Notes: generated by a model from the letters alone, not told the origin. A DNA stretch of 10,569 nt from Reyranella sp. (GCA_004296815.1 SCVT01000300.1:1-10569), one strand, 5' to 3'; positions 1-6,958 are shown, counted from the stretch's first letter. Program-made: numbers and translations.

Positions 1-221
1 TCGCCACCGGCAAGAAAGCCGACCTCAACGTCATCGACTTCGACAAGCTGCGCGTCGAGGCGCCGGTGATGAAATGGGACCTGCCGGCGGGCGGCAAGCG
101 CCTGCTGCAGCGCGCCTCCGGTTATCGCGCCACCATCGTCTCGGGCGCCGTCACCTATCGCGACGGCGAAGCGACCGGCGCGCTGCCGGGCCGGCTCGTC
201 AGGGGATCGAAGAAGGCCTGA
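1..221 (+). CDS. Amidohydrolase, probable N-acyl-D-amino-acid deacylase (C-terminal end, 5' truncated)
   Basis: The reading frame is open from base 3 to the TGA at 219-221 and gives the last 72 residues of a protein that starts before the window. It opens with [16 protein letters not shown], the strand after the TIM barrel in which metal-dependent amidohydrolases state that the enzyme is 'A-D-[LI]-x-V-[IF]-D'. It then shows [18 protein letters not shown] and [20 protein letters not shown]. This ending is typical of the amidohydrolase-3 / D-aminoacylase group, which removes the N-acyl group from D-amino acids or related amides in the cytosol. The metal-binding His/Asp residues lie upstream and are not visible, so substrate and activity are inferred from family resemblance. 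The stop codon directly abuts that of the convergent receptor gene (TGA|TCA). The neighbouring receptors could supply an acylated or carboxylated substrate, but no evidence ties them together. Confidence 0.8.
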   Translation, partial: ATGKKADLNVIDFDKLRVEAPVMKWDLPAGGKRLLQRASGYRATIVSGAVTYRDGEATGALPGRLVRGSKKA

Positions 222-238
222 TCATTCGGGCTTCAGGC
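216..238. repeat. Inverted repeat across convergent stop codons (amidohydrolase / receptor 1)
   Basis: GCCTGA (216-221) and TCAGGC (233-238) are perfect 6-bp complements around an 11-nt loop. The left arm includes the amidohydrolase TGA, and the loop begins with the receptor's stop (TCA on the + strand). There is no T-tract on either side, so this is not a classical intrinsic terminator. Arms this short can arise by chance; the interest lies in similar repeats at the other junctions. Confidence 0.4.
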
Positions 239-1199
239 TGTTGTCCTTGATCACCTTGGCCCAGATCTCCTGCTCCTTGGTGATGAAGGCGGCGAACTGC
301 TCGGGCGAGTTCAGCACGATCTCCATGTCGTAGAGATCGACGAACTTCTGCGTGACGTCGGGCGCCCGTACCGCCTTCGACACTTCGGCATGCATGCGGT
401 CGACGATCGGCTTGGGCGTGCCGGCCGGGGCGTAGAGGCCCCACCAGGCGTAGGAGGGCATGGCCTTGAGGCCCTGCTCGATCAGCGTCGGCACATCGGG
501 CATCAGCCGGCTGCGCTTCTCGCCGGTGACGGCCACGAGCTTCAGCTTGTTCGCCTTCACGTGGGGCATCGAGTTGGCGAGGCTCGACACCGAGAGATCG
601 ATGACCCCGGCGAGCGCGTCCTGGTATAGCGGCCCGCCTCCCTTGTAGGGGATGGTGTTCATCTCGAAGCCGTTCTCCTTCTGCACGAAGGCGAGGAAGA
701 TCTGCGCCAGGCTGGCGGCGAGTGCGCCGACGCTGATCTTGCCCGGCTGCGCCTTGGCCGCCGCCGCGGCTTCCGCGAAGGTGTTGTAGGGGCGTGTCGG
801 GTAGGCACAGATGCCCTGCGCGCTGCGGCCGATCTGGGTGATCGGCGTGAGCTCGGCGTCCTTGTAGGGAAGCGCCGGCGTCCAGATCGGATTGAGGATG
901 TGGTTGTCGAACACGACCAGCCACGTGCTGCCGTCGGGCGGCGACTTGGCGGCGACCGTCGCGCCGACCACGCCGCTGCCGCCCGGCTTGTTGTCGACGA
1001 CGATGTTCCATCCGGTCGTCTCGATCAGCTTCGCCTGGATGATGCGGGCGATCGGATCGGTCGATCCGCCCGGCGGGAAGGGGACGATGAACTTGATCGT
1101 CCCCTTGGACCAATCCGCCTGCGCTTGGACGATGGCGGGTGCACCCAGAGTCGTGACTAGGGAGCCGGCCAGGACGGCGCGGCGACGCAATACGGACAT
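222..1199 (-). CDS. Bug-family tripartite tricarboxylate transporter substrate-binding protein (receptor 1)
   Basis: A 325-residue periplasmic solute receptor of the TctC/Bug family, which binds small carboxylates or related solutes and normally delivers them to a TctA/TctB membrane permease. The N-terminus MSVLRRRAVLAGSLVTT is a Tat-like or Sec signal with two or more Arg and a hydrophobic core; cleavage after A26 (IVQA) is likely. The mature part shows the two family ligand loops, PFPPGGSTD (40-48) and NKPGG (70-74), followed by IPYKGGGPL and the late WWGLYAPAGTPKPIVD block. The length matches the family. The ATG at 1199 is supported by GGGAGG (1206-1211 on the opposite strand) six bases upstream. 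It lies 88 bp downstream of a paralogue on the same strand and is about 60% identical to it by hand alignment. No tctA/tctB is in the window, so it is an orphan receptor here. The ligand is not predictable from sequence. Confidence 0.93.
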   Translation of the reverse strand: MSVLRRRAVLAGSLVTTLGAPAIVQAQADWSKGTIKFIVPFPPGGSTDPIARIIQAKLIETTGWNIVVDNKPGGSGVVGATVAAKSPPDGSTWLVVFDNHILNPIWTPALPYKDAELTPITQIGRSAQGICAYPTRPYNTFAEAAAAAKAQPGKISVGALAASLAQIFLAFVQKENGFEMNTIPYKGGGPLYQDALAGVIDLSVSSLANSMPHVKANKLKLVAVTGEKRSRLMPDVPTLIEQGLKAMPSYAWWGLYAPAGTPKPIVDRMHAEVSKAVRAPDVTQKFVDLYDMEIVLNSPEQFAAFITKEQEIWAKVIKDNSLKPE

Positions 1200-1272
1200 T
1201 TTCAGCCTCCCAGATACGTCTTTGTTATCCGGGAAGCCTACGCCTCATATTTCGCATAGCAAGAAGTTTTGC

Positions 1273-1288
1273 AGAGCGAGTCCGCTCT
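1273..1288 (-). repeat. Stem-loop directly after receptor 2 stop codon
   Basis: AGAGCG (1273-1278) and CGCTCT (1283-1288) form a perfect 6-bp stem with a 4-nt loop. On the transcribed strand the stem begins at the last base of the receptor 2 TGA. The bases that follow are GCAAAACTTCTTG, not a run of T, so it is a weak terminator at best. It could instead stabilise the 3' end of the receptor 2 message or reduce read-through into receptor 1. Confidence 0.4.
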
Positions 1289-2265
1289 CAATCACCCTTG
1301 ATGTCGTTGTCCTTGATTACTTTGAACCAGCGATCCTGCTCGCTCTTCTGGTAGGCCGCGAACTCCTCGGCCGAGCTGGTCAGGATCTCCATGTTGAACT
1401 GCTCGATGAACTTCTGCGTCACGTCGGGCGAGCGCACGGCCTTGGTGATTTCCGCATGCATGCGGTCGACGATCGGCTTGGGGACGCCGGCCGGCGCGTA
1501 GACGCCCCACCAGGAGTAGGACGGGAAGGCCTTGATACCCTGCTCGATGAGCGTCGGCGTATCGGGCAGCGCGGGCGTCCGCTTCTCGCCGGTGACGGCG
1601 ATCGGCCGGATCTTGTTGGCGCGGATGTGCGGGCTGAACGAGGTCAGGCTCGAGATGCCGATATCGGTGACGCCGCCCAGCAGGTCCTGCACCAGCGGCC
1701 CGCCGCCCTTGTAGGGGATCAGGTTCAGGTCGACGGCGTTCTCCTTCTTGATCAGCGTCGCCAGCACCAGCGCCTGGCTGCCGCCCAGGACGCCGAAGCT
1801 CACCTTGCCCGGCCGCGCCTTTGCGTCCGCCACCGACTCGGCGAAGGTCTTGTAGGGACGGTCGGGGTGCGCGGCGATCGTCTGCGGAGTGCGGCCGATC
1901 AGCATGATGTTCGCGAGATCGGAATCCTTGTAGGGCAGGTTCGGCGTGAAGGCCGGATTGAGGATGTGGCTGTCGAAGGTCACCATCCAGGTCTGGCCGT
2001 CGGGCGGCGACTTGGCCGCGACGTTGGCGCCCACGACGCTGGCGCCGCCCGGCTTGTTGTCGACGACGATCTGCCAGCCGGTGTTCTCCGAGACCTTGGC
2101 CTGGATAAGGCGTGCGACCGGATCGGTCGAGCCGCCGGGCGGGAAGGGCACGACGATCTTGATCGGGCCCTTGGGCCACTCGCCCACGTTCTGGGCCTTC
2201 ACAATGGCGGGCGCCGCAAGCGTTGCGGCGGTAGCGCCGGCGATGATGGAACGACGTTTCAGCAT
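1288..2265 (-). CDS. Bug-family tripartite tricarboxylate transporter substrate-binding protein (receptor 2)
   Basis: A second 325-residue TctC/Bug receptor. The open frame runs further upstream, to 2607 inside gatB, but the true start is the ATG at 2265. That start gives MLKRRSIIAGATAATLAAPAIVKA, a Tat-like signal (KRRSIIAG) with cleavage expected after A24, and the same length as its neighbour. AGGGAGG lies 11 bases upstream (core 2277-2282), a slightly long but usable spacing. The ligand loops are PFPPGGSTD (40-48) and NKPGG (70-74). The segment from the mature N-terminus to about residue 118 is about three quarters identical to receptor 1, and the central lobe only about half. The fold and carboxylate loops are therefore conserved while the pocket region has drifted, which suggests different ligands. 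It is transcribed first of the pair and may be cotranscribed with receptor 1. It faces gatB divergently across 82 bp. Confidence 0.93.
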   Translation of the reverse strand: MLKRRSIIAGATAATLAAPAIVKAQNVGEWPKGPIKIVVPFPPGGSTDPVARLIQAKVSENTGWQIVVDNKPGGASVVGANVAAKSPPDGQTWMVTFDSHILNPAFTPNLPYKDSDLANIMLIGRTPQTIAAHPDRPYKTFAESVADAKARPGKVSFGVLGGSQALVLATLIKKENAVDLNLIPYKGGGPLVQDLLGGVTDIGISSLTSFSPHIRANKIRPIAVTGEKRTPALPDTPTLIEQGIKAFPSYSWWGVYAPAGVPKPIVDRMHAEITKAVRSPDVTQKFIEQFNMEILTSSAEEFAAYQKSEQDRWFKVIKDNDIKGD

Positions 2266-2302
2266 GGCTTTTGTAGCCTCCCTGGATGCTTGATTGCCGC
2301 GG

Positions 2303-2330
2303 AGCCTAAGCATGGACAGGTCGGGTGCAA
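2303..2330 (-). promoter_or_regulatory. Candidate promoter of receptor 2
   Basis: Read on the minus strand, TTGCAC (2330-2325) and TAGGCT (2308-2303) are spaced by 16 bp, each matching three of six sigma-70 consensus positions. Transcription would start near 2296, about 30 bases before the ATG. It overlaps the candidate gatB promoter, so the two divergent genes may compete for polymerase. The match is weak and was found by eye. Confidence 0.2.
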
Positions 2331-2341
2331 GTCCGTATTTA
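2313..2341 (+). promoter_or_regulatory. Candidate gatB promoter (possible leaderless start)
   Basis: TGGACA (2313-2318, five of six to TTGACA) and TATTTA (2336-2341, three of six to TATAAT) are separated by exactly 17 bp. Six bases later is the A of the gatB ATG at 2348, just where transcription would begin. No Shine-Dalgarno sequence precedes 2348, so the message may be leaderless. The alternative is a start at 2312 with its own GGAG at 2301-2304; this promoter could not then serve that start. Confidence 0.35.
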
Positions 2342-2347
2342 CCCGTC

Positions 2348-3799
2348 ATGTCACTGATCAAAACTGACTCCGGCGAGTGGGAAATCGTGCTCGGGCTGGA
2401 AGTCCATGCCCAGGTGATTTCCGACGCCAAGCTCTTCTCCGGTGCGCCGACCACGTTCGGCGCCGACCCCAACACCCAGGTCTCCCTGGTAGACGCCGCC
2501 ATGCCGGGCATGCTGCCCGTGATCAACGAGCGCTGCGTGGAGCAGGCCGTGCGCACCGGGCTGGGACTCAACGCCAAGATCAACCTGCGCTCGGTGTTCG
2601 ACCGCAAGAACTACTTCTATGCCGACCTGCCGCAGGGCTACCAGATCTCGCAGTTCAAGGATCCGATCGTGGGCGAAGGCCAGGTCGAGATCGATCTGCC
2701 GGACGGCAAGACGCGGACGATCGGCATCGAGCGGCTGCACCTCGAGCAGGATGCGGGCAAGAGCCTCCACGACCAGCATCCCAGCCAGACTTATGTCGAC
2801 CTGAACCGCTCGGGCGTGGCGTTGATGGAGATCGTCAGCCGCCCCGACATGCGGACGTCCGACGAGGCCGCGGCCTACCTCACCAAGCTGCGCTCGATCG
2901 TGCGCTATCTCGGCACTTGCGACGGCAACATGGACGAGGGCTCCATGCGTTGCGACGTCAACGTGTCGGTGCGCAAGCCGGGCGGCGAGCTCGGCACGCG
3001 CTGCGAGATCAAGAACGTGAACTCGATCCGCTTCGTGAAGCAGGCGATCGAGTTCGAGGCGCGCCGGCAGATCGAGATCATCGAAGACGGTGGCAAGATC
3101 GTGCAGGAGACGCGCCTGTTCGATCCCGGCCGCGGCGAGACGCGCTCGTTGCGCTCCAAGGAGGACGCCCACGACTACCGCTACTTCCCCGATCCCGACC
3201 TGCTGCCGCTGATCCTGAAGCAGGAGTTCGTCGACGGCATCAAGGCGGGCCTGCCCGAGCTGCCCGACGCCAAGAAGGCGCGCTTCGTGAAGGAATATGG
3301 CCTCACGCCCTACGATGCGGGCGTGCTGGTGGCGGAGAAGGAGACGGCCGAGTTCTTCGAGACCGTCGCCAAGGGCCGCGACGGCAAGGAAGCGGTCAAG
3401 CTCGTCACCGGCGACTTCTTCGCCATGCTGAACCGCCGCGGCGTCGGCATCGACAAGTCGCCGATCAGCGCCGCCAGCCTCGGCAAGCTGCTCGACCTGC
3501 AGGCTGACGGCACGATCTCGGGCCGTATCGCCAAGGACCTGTTCGTTGCCATGGAGGAGACGGGCAAGGACCCGGCCGTCCTGGTCGAGGAGCGCGGCCT
3601 GAAGCAGGTGACGGACACCGGCGCGATCGAGGCCGCCATCAAGGCGGTGATCGATGCCAACCCGGGCCAGCTCGCGGCCTACAAGGCGAAGCCGACCTTG
3701 TTCGGCTGGTTCGTCGGCCAGGTCATGAAGTCGACCGGCGGCAAGGCCAACCCCAAGGTCGTCAACGAGCTCCTGAAGAAGGCGCTCGACGCTTCTTAA
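2348..3799 (+). CDS. gatB: Aspartyl/glutamyl-tRNA(Asn/Gln) amidotransferase subunit B
   Basis: GatB of the GatCAB complex. It phosphorylates mischarged Glu-tRNA(Gln) or Asp-tRNA(Asn) in the cytosol so that GatA-derived ammonia can amidate it. The 483-residue product is full length. Visible landmarks are [11 protein letters not shown] (12-22), [16 protein letters not shown] (45-60), the [19 protein letters not shown] block (85-103), the family signature [14 protein letters not shown] (150-163) and the [12 protein letters not shown] block (276-287). The catalytic, kinase-like part spans about 1-290, followed by a helical linker and a YqeY-like tRNA-binding tail to the end. The chosen ATG (2348) fits the usual family N-terminus but has no ribosome site. 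An in-frame ATG at 2312, with GGAG seven bases upstream, would add 12 residues, and a TTG at 2294 is less likely. gatC and gatA are not adjacent upstream. The last four bases overlap the convergent gene (TTAA). Confidence 0.97.
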   Translation: MSLIKTDSGEWEIVLGLEVHAQVISDAKLFSGAPTTFGADPNTQVSLVDAAMPGMLPVINERCVEQAVRTGLGLNAKINLRSVFDRKNYFYADLPQGYQISQFKDPIVGEGQVEIDLPDGKTRTIGIERLHLEQDAGKSLHDQHPSQTYVDLNRSGVALMEIVSRPDMRTSDEAAAYLTKLRSIVRYLGTCDGNMDEGSMRCDVNVSVRKPGGELGTRCEIKNVNSIRFVKQAIEFEARRQIEIIEDGGKIVQETRLFDPGRGETRSLRSKEDAHDYRYFPDPDLLPLILKQEFVDGIKAGLPELPDAKKARFVKEYGLTPYDAGVLVAEKETAEFFETVAKGRDGKEAVKLVTGDFFAMLNRRGVGIDKSPISAASLGKLLDLQADGTISGRIAKDLFVAMEETGKDPAVLVEERGLKQVTDTGAIEAAIKAVIDANPGQLAAYKAKPTLFGWFVGQVMKSTGGKANPKVVNELLKKALDAS

Positions 3800-3820
3800 G
3801 GGTCGGCGAAGCGCACGAGC
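3784..3820. repeat. Imperfect inverted repeat across overlapping convergent stop codons (gatB / exported protein)
   Basis: Two nested pairs of arms surround the shared TTAA: GCTCG (3784-3788) with CGAGC (3816-3820), and CGCTTC (3790-3795) with GAAGCG (3808-3813). The bulge is one base on the left and two on the right, and the loop is 12 nt. That gives 11 base pairs in total, with both stop codons in the loop. There is no T-tract on either strand. It could act as a two-way 3'-end hairpin, although all of it is also coding sequence. Confidence 0.45.
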
Positions 3821-4974
3821 CTGGAAGAGAGCAGGTCGGCCGACCACAGGATGGCGGCGATCTGCCCGTCCGGGGTGCGCACGATGTCGGTGGCGTTCAC
3901 CGGCTGGCTCTGCCAGCGCACCTTGCCGTCCGTGCCGGCGCGCACGATCCAGCAAGGCGGCCCATCTATCGTGTTGCAGACGATGGCCACGATGCCGTTG
4001 CCGTCGGCGATCATCCGGCGCGTCTGCCCGTAGGTCCACGGCGCGCTGCTCGCGACGTTGCCGTTGGCGTCGAGCCGGACCAGGGCGGGCGAGCCGGCGG
4101 TCTGGAATTCGCTCACCGCAGAGACCCAGCCGCCCGGCGTCAGCGCAAACGAGGTACCGGCCGTGGTGAACGGCACCTTGCCCTGCTGGGTCCCATCGTG
4201 CCCCAGCTGCACGATGTACCATTGGCTGAGCTGCTGGATCGCCTGGATCTCCTGCACTGCGGCGGAGATGCTGCCGTCAGGGCGCAGCGCGAGGCCGTAG
4301 ACGTCCTCCGGCATGCCGGGACCCGGTCCTGCCTGCCAGACGCGGCGGCCTTCGGTGTCGAACTTGCCGATCCACCAGTTGAAGGGATCGGGACCGAACC
4401 CGCCGCCGACCAGCAGCCCGTTGTCGGATGTCGGGAGATAGAACTTGGTGCGATAGAAACTCGCCGGACTGCCCGGCACGGCCGGCGCCACGGGCGTCGA
4501 ACGTACGACGCTGCCGGCGGCCGAGACGCGGTAGATCGAGGTGAGGGAACGCTCGCGCTGCGGCATCGCCATCGAGTTGTTGGAACTCGAGAGAAACACC
4601 ATGGTCTCGCTGTTCGGCAGCAACGCAACGCCGAGCGAGGCCGCATCGAAGCCGCGCTTTCCGATGCCGGCTTGCACCGGCAGCATGGCGCGGTAGCCGG
4701 CTTTGCCGTCCCGCGTGAAGGCCATGATTTCGACGCGGGCGTCGGCGGCAGGCAGGATGCCGTCGGCCGAGGGTTTGAAGCTCGTCGCCAGCACGTAGTG
4801 CGTGCCGTCGGGCCCCACGGCCAGCCTTCCCGGCGGGCCGAGGCCGGAGAGCTGATGCTCGGGCGGCGGCGGCAGCGGCACGTCGAGCACGATCCTCGGC
4901 TGGGGTTGGGCGAGGGCAGGGCTGCAGAGCAGCGAGAGGGCGAGACCGATCGAAAGACGCATGGCGCGAATCAT
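3796..4974 (-). CDS. Exported beta-propeller-like protein of unknown function
   Basis: A 392-residue protein with a clear Sec signal: [22 protein letters not shown], cleavage after A22. After a Pro-rich stretch (VPLPPPPEH, 32-40) the mature chain is mostly beta, with repeated units of the form '[hydrophobic strand]-x-D-x-x-G-x-x-x-W', then a strand with PDG/PGG/DGNG, then a strand ending in AAV/AIV. The clearest units start near residues 200 ([10 protein letters not shown]), 253 (YIVQLGHDG), 297 (ALVRLDANG) and 341 ([10 protein letters not shown]), at 44-53 residue spacing. Earlier, poorer copies lie near 48 and 85. This spacing fits the blades of a WD/NHL/PQQ-type beta-propeller. No catalytic motif was recognised. 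A second in-frame ATG at 4962 gives a shorter signal peptide and leaves a 28-bp dyad free of coding sequence; neither start has a convincing ribosome site. Divergent from the lactonase gene by 35 bp. Confidence 0.85.
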   Translation of the reverse strand: MIRAMRLSIGLALSLLCSPALAQPQPRIVLDVPLPPPPEHQLSGLGPPGRLAVGPDGTHYVLATSFKPSADGILPAADARVEIMAFTRDGKAGYRAMLPVQAGIGKRGFDAASLGVALLPNSETMVFLSSSNNSMAMPQRERSLTSIYRVSAAGSVVRSTPVAPAVPGSPASFYRTKFYLPTSDNGLLVGGGFGPDPFNWWIGKFDTEGRRVWQAGPGPGMPEDVYGLALRPDGSISAAVQEIQAIQQLSQWYIVQLGHDGTQQGKVPFTTAGTSFALTPGGWVSAVSEFQTAGSPALVRLDANGNVASSAPWTYGQTRRMIADGNGIVAIVCNTIDGPPCWIVRAGTDGKVRWQSQPVNATDIVRTPDGQIAAILWSADLLSSRLVRFADP

Positions 4975-4991
4975 ATGTGCTAGCGTCGCGC
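4964..4991. promoter_or_regulatory. Inverted repeat between divergent exported-protein and lactonase genes
   Basis: GCGCGA (4964-4969) and TCGCGC (4986-4991) are perfect complements separated by 16 bp, placing half-site centres about two helical turns apart. The gap holds two further short palindromes, CATATG and GCTAGC. The divergent gap is only 35 bp, so any control of these genes must act in or next to this element. It could be a regulator site, or chance in GC-rich sequence. Confidence 0.3.
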
Positions 4992-5009
4992 GAAGAAAGC
5001 AGGCGAACG

Positions 5010-5777
5010 ATGACGGTGAAACTCTACGCCCTGACGTGTGGCCGCCTCGTCGGCCGGTTGAAGGACATGATCGAAGGCGAGGACGGGCAGGTGGCGCTGC
5101 CGATCCCGTCCTACCTGATCGAGCACCCCAAGGGCCGGGCGCTCTACGACACGGGCATGCACCCCCAGTGCCGCACAGACGCGGCCGGCCGCATGGGCGA
5201 ACGGGTGGCCCGCATCTTCGGATTCGAGCAGTACGGGCCCGAGGACGATGTGAAGTCGCGGCTGGAGTTGATCGACCGCGATCCCGGCAAGGTCGACTTC
5301 ATCGTCAACTCACACCTACACTTCGACCATGCCGGCGGCAACGAGTTGGTGCCCAACGCCACGATGGTCGTGCAGAAGCGCGAATGGGAGGCCGCACAGG
5401 ATCCCGACACCGCGGCCAAGGTCGGGTTCTTCCGTGCCGACTTCGACCACGGCCACAAGGTGAAGCAGGTCGACGGCGAGCACGACCTGTTCGGCGACGG
5501 CAGCGTGGTCTGCATCCCCACGTACGGGCACACGCCGGGGCATCAGTCCCTGAAGGTGCGGACCGACAGGGGCGAGGTCGTGATCACCGGCGACGCCTGC
5601 TACTTCTGCCGCACGTTGCGCGAACGCAGGCTGCCGCGCTTCGTCTGGGACCGCGAGGCCATGCACGCCTCGCTGGACCGGCTGGCGTCGCTCGAGAAGA
5701 GCGGCGCCACCCTGTTCTTCGGGCACGATCCCGATTTCTGGAAGACCGTGCCCCAGGCTCCTGTCCCGGCCTTCTAG
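5010..5777 (+). CDS. AHL-lactonase-like metallo-beta-lactamase-fold hydrolase
   Basis: A 255-residue cytosolic hydrolase of the MBL fold, close in layout to N-acyl-homoserine lactonases of the AiiA/AttM type, which open the lactone ring of quorum-sensing signals. The dinuclear metal site is complete: SHLHFDH gives H102, H104, D106 and H107; PGHQS gives H178; GDACYF gives bridging D195; FFGHD gives H239. The N-terminus MTVKLYALTCGRL and the HTPGHQSL and LFFGHDPDFW blocks follow the AiiA pattern closely, and the length is typical. The ATG at 5010 is preferred over an upstream in-frame GTG (4977); a weak AGG lies six bases before it. No luxI/luxR is present, so the natural substrate may be another lactone, or the cell may quench neighbours' signals. 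Its stop lies 9 bp from that of the convergent flavoprotein gene. Lactonase function is inferred; the MBL assignment is secure. Confidence 0.9.
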   Translation: MTVKLYALTCGRLVGRLKDMIEGEDGQVALPIPSYLIEHPKGRALYDTGMHPQCRTDAAGRMGERVARIFGFEQYGPEDDVKSRLELIDRDPGKVDFIVNSHLHFDHAGGNELVPNATMVVQKREWEAAQDPDTAAKVGFFRADFDHGHKVKQVDGEHDLFGDGSVVCIPTYGHTPGHQSLKVRTDRGEVVITGDACYFCRTLRERRLPRFVWDREAMHASLDRLASLEKSGATLFFGHDPDFWKTVPQAPVPAF

Positions 5778-5784
5778 CCGGAAC
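5763..5784. repeat. Inverted repeat across convergent gene ends (lactonase / flavoprotein)
   Basis: CCGGC (5766-5770) and GCCGG (5777-5781) form a 5-bp stem with a 6-nt loop. Two further pairs (GT 5763-5764 with AC 5783-5784) extend it across one C-A mismatch. The lactonase TAG (5775-5777) spans the edge of loop and right arm. There is no T-tract. It is the weakest member of the series of repeats at convergent junctions. Confidence 0.35.
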
Positions 5785-5786
5785 TC

Positions 5787-6920
5787 TTAGCCGTCGATCG
5801 GCAGGCCGAGCGCCAGGCGGCCGGCCAGGCGCCGCTGCGGCACCTCGGTGAGCGGATGGAAGCGCGCACCCTGGATGTCGCGGAACAGCCGCTCCAGGCC
5901 CATCGACCGGAAGTAGCCGGCGCCGCCGGTCACGCCCATGGCGAGCTCGACCGTCTTGATGGCGCTGCGCGCGACCAGCGTGCGGTGCTTGAAGATCACG
6001 TTGGTGGTCTCTGGACCGGGCTGCGCCGTCTCGCTGAAGGCGACCATGCTGTCGAGCGCGATCTGCGCGGCGGCGAGCTCGGTGTCCATCTCGCCGACCT
6101 GCTCGGCGATCGACGGATCGGTGCGCTTCTTCGCGGCTTCCACCGCGATGTCGCGTGCCGCTTCGGCGACGCCTGTGTAGACCGAGTAGACCAGCGGGAA
6201 GGCAACCATCGAAACGAGGTGCATCGAGGGATGCCACTTGCCTGCGGGACGGCGCACCGAAACGGCGGCGTCAGCAATAAACACGTTGTCGAGCTTCACG
6301 GTCTGCGAGGCCGTGCCGCGCATGCCGAGCGTGTCCCAGGTGTCGAGGATGCTGACGCCCTCGCTCTTCACCGGCAGGCCGAACTGCAGCACGGTCGGGC
6401 CCTCGGGAGTCTGCTCGACGGCCGTGGTCATGAAGAGGTCGGCGCTGGGGGCGCCGCTGGCGAAGATCTTCTCGCCGCTCACCCGGTAGCCGCCCTCGAC
6501 CTTGGTTGCCGTGCCGGAGCCGGCGAGCCAGTCGGAGCCGCCCGAGCTCAGGAGCTGGATACGGTCGGTGCCGATGCGCTTCAGCAGCGGCTCGACCGGC
6601 GCCTTCTGGTTGTGGAAGCGCCAGACCTGGGCGGCGGCGGGGTGGGTGTGCATGGCGAAGGCCAGCGCGGTCGAGCTGCAGTAGCGGGCGAGGGTGCGCA
6701 ACATCTCGGCCAGCTCGGTGCGCGACAGGCCGGCGCCGCCGAACTCTGCCGGGACGGCGAGGGCGGAAAAGCCCTGCTCGCGCAGCAGCTTGATATTTGC
6801 CCCGACGTAGCTGTTGTTTGCGTCGCAGGCGCGACCTTCGGTGGCGATGCGCGGGCCGATCTCGGCGAGCTGGGTGCGCCAGTCGGGCTTGGCGGGCTTG
6901 CGCAGGGGTTGGACTGACAT
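5787..6920 (-). CDS. Acyl-CoA dehydrogenase-family flavoprotein, catalytic Glu apparently absent
   Basis: A 377-residue member of the acyl-CoA dehydrogenase superfamily, an FAD or FMN enzyme of the cytosol. Domain order is the N-terminal helical domain (about 20-110, with FSALAVPAEFGGAG), the middle beta domain (about 120-225, with SGEKIFASGAPSAD and LDTWDTLGMRGTASQTV) and the C-terminal helical bundle (about 235-365, with GGAGYFRSMGLERLFRD). In canonical dehydrogenases the bundle ends in RDx(5-7)IYEGT carrying the base Glu; here the line reads RDIQGARFHPLTE and P356 falls where that Glu should be. It may therefore be a monooxygenase-like relative or use a different base, so substrate and reaction are open. 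The open frame extends to 7088, but the ATG at 6920 has AAGGAG (6927-6932) six bases upstream and gives the normal length. It is divergent by 58 bp from an AraC regulator, its likely controller. Confidence 0.9.
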   Translation of the reverse strand: MSVQPLRKPAKPDWRTQLAEIGPRIATEGRACDANNSYVGANIKLLREQGFSALAVPAEFGGAGLSRTELAEMLRTLARYCSSTALAFAMHTHPAAAQVWRFHNQKAPVEPLLKRIGTDRIQLLSSGGSDWLAGSGTATKVEGGYRVSGEKIFASGAPSADLFMTTAVEQTPEGPTVLQFGLPVKSEGVSILDTWDTLGMRGTASQTVKLDNVFIADAAVSVRRPAGKWHPSMHLVSMVAFPLVYSVYTGVAEAARDIAVEAAKKRTDPSIAEQVGEMDTELAAAQIALDSMVAFSETAQPGPETTNVIFKHRTLVARSAIKTVELAMGVTGGAGYFRSMGLERLFRDIQGARFHPLTEVPQRRLAGRLALGLPIDG

Positions 6921-6930
6921 CGTTCGCTCC

Positions 6931-6958
6931 TTCACTTTGTGGTGGAGCGCTGTATGTT
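6931..6958 (+). promoter_or_regulatory. Candidate promoter of the AraC-family gene
   Basis: TTCACT (6931-6936) and TATGTT (6953-6958), each four of six to consensus, lie 16 bp apart. Transcription would begin near 6965 and leave a leader of about 14 nt. That agrees with the lack of a Shine-Dalgarno sequence before the ATG at 6979. The upstream hexamer abuts the ribosome site of the divergent flavoprotein gene. Confidence 0.3.

Noticed and set aside
1200..1287. A separate promoter for receptor 1 between the two receptor genes
   Set aside because: The best hexamers on the minus strand (TTGCTA, then TAGGCT-like after 16 bp) match too poorly to claim. Cotranscription from receptor 2 remains as likely.
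892..2367. A 491-codon open frame antisense to both receptor genes
   Set aside because: The receptors have clear family motifs, signal peptides and ribosome sites. The antisense product resembles no protein and is a GC-bias shadow.
2266..2607. An N-terminal extension of receptor 2 by 114 residues
   Set aside because: It would bury the signal peptide inside the protein and overlap gatB; the start at 2265 has a ribosome site and the family length.
2351..4222. A 623-codon open frame antisense to gatB and the exported-protein gene
   Set aside because: Its product is low-complexity Arg/Ala/Asp/Val-rich with no domain. It mirrors the codon positions of a certain gatB, as expected in GC-rich DNA with few stop codons.
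4961..5851. A 296-codon plus-strand frame over the lactonase gene
   Set aside because: It is another frame of the lactonase gene, whose own frame carries all metal-binding residues.
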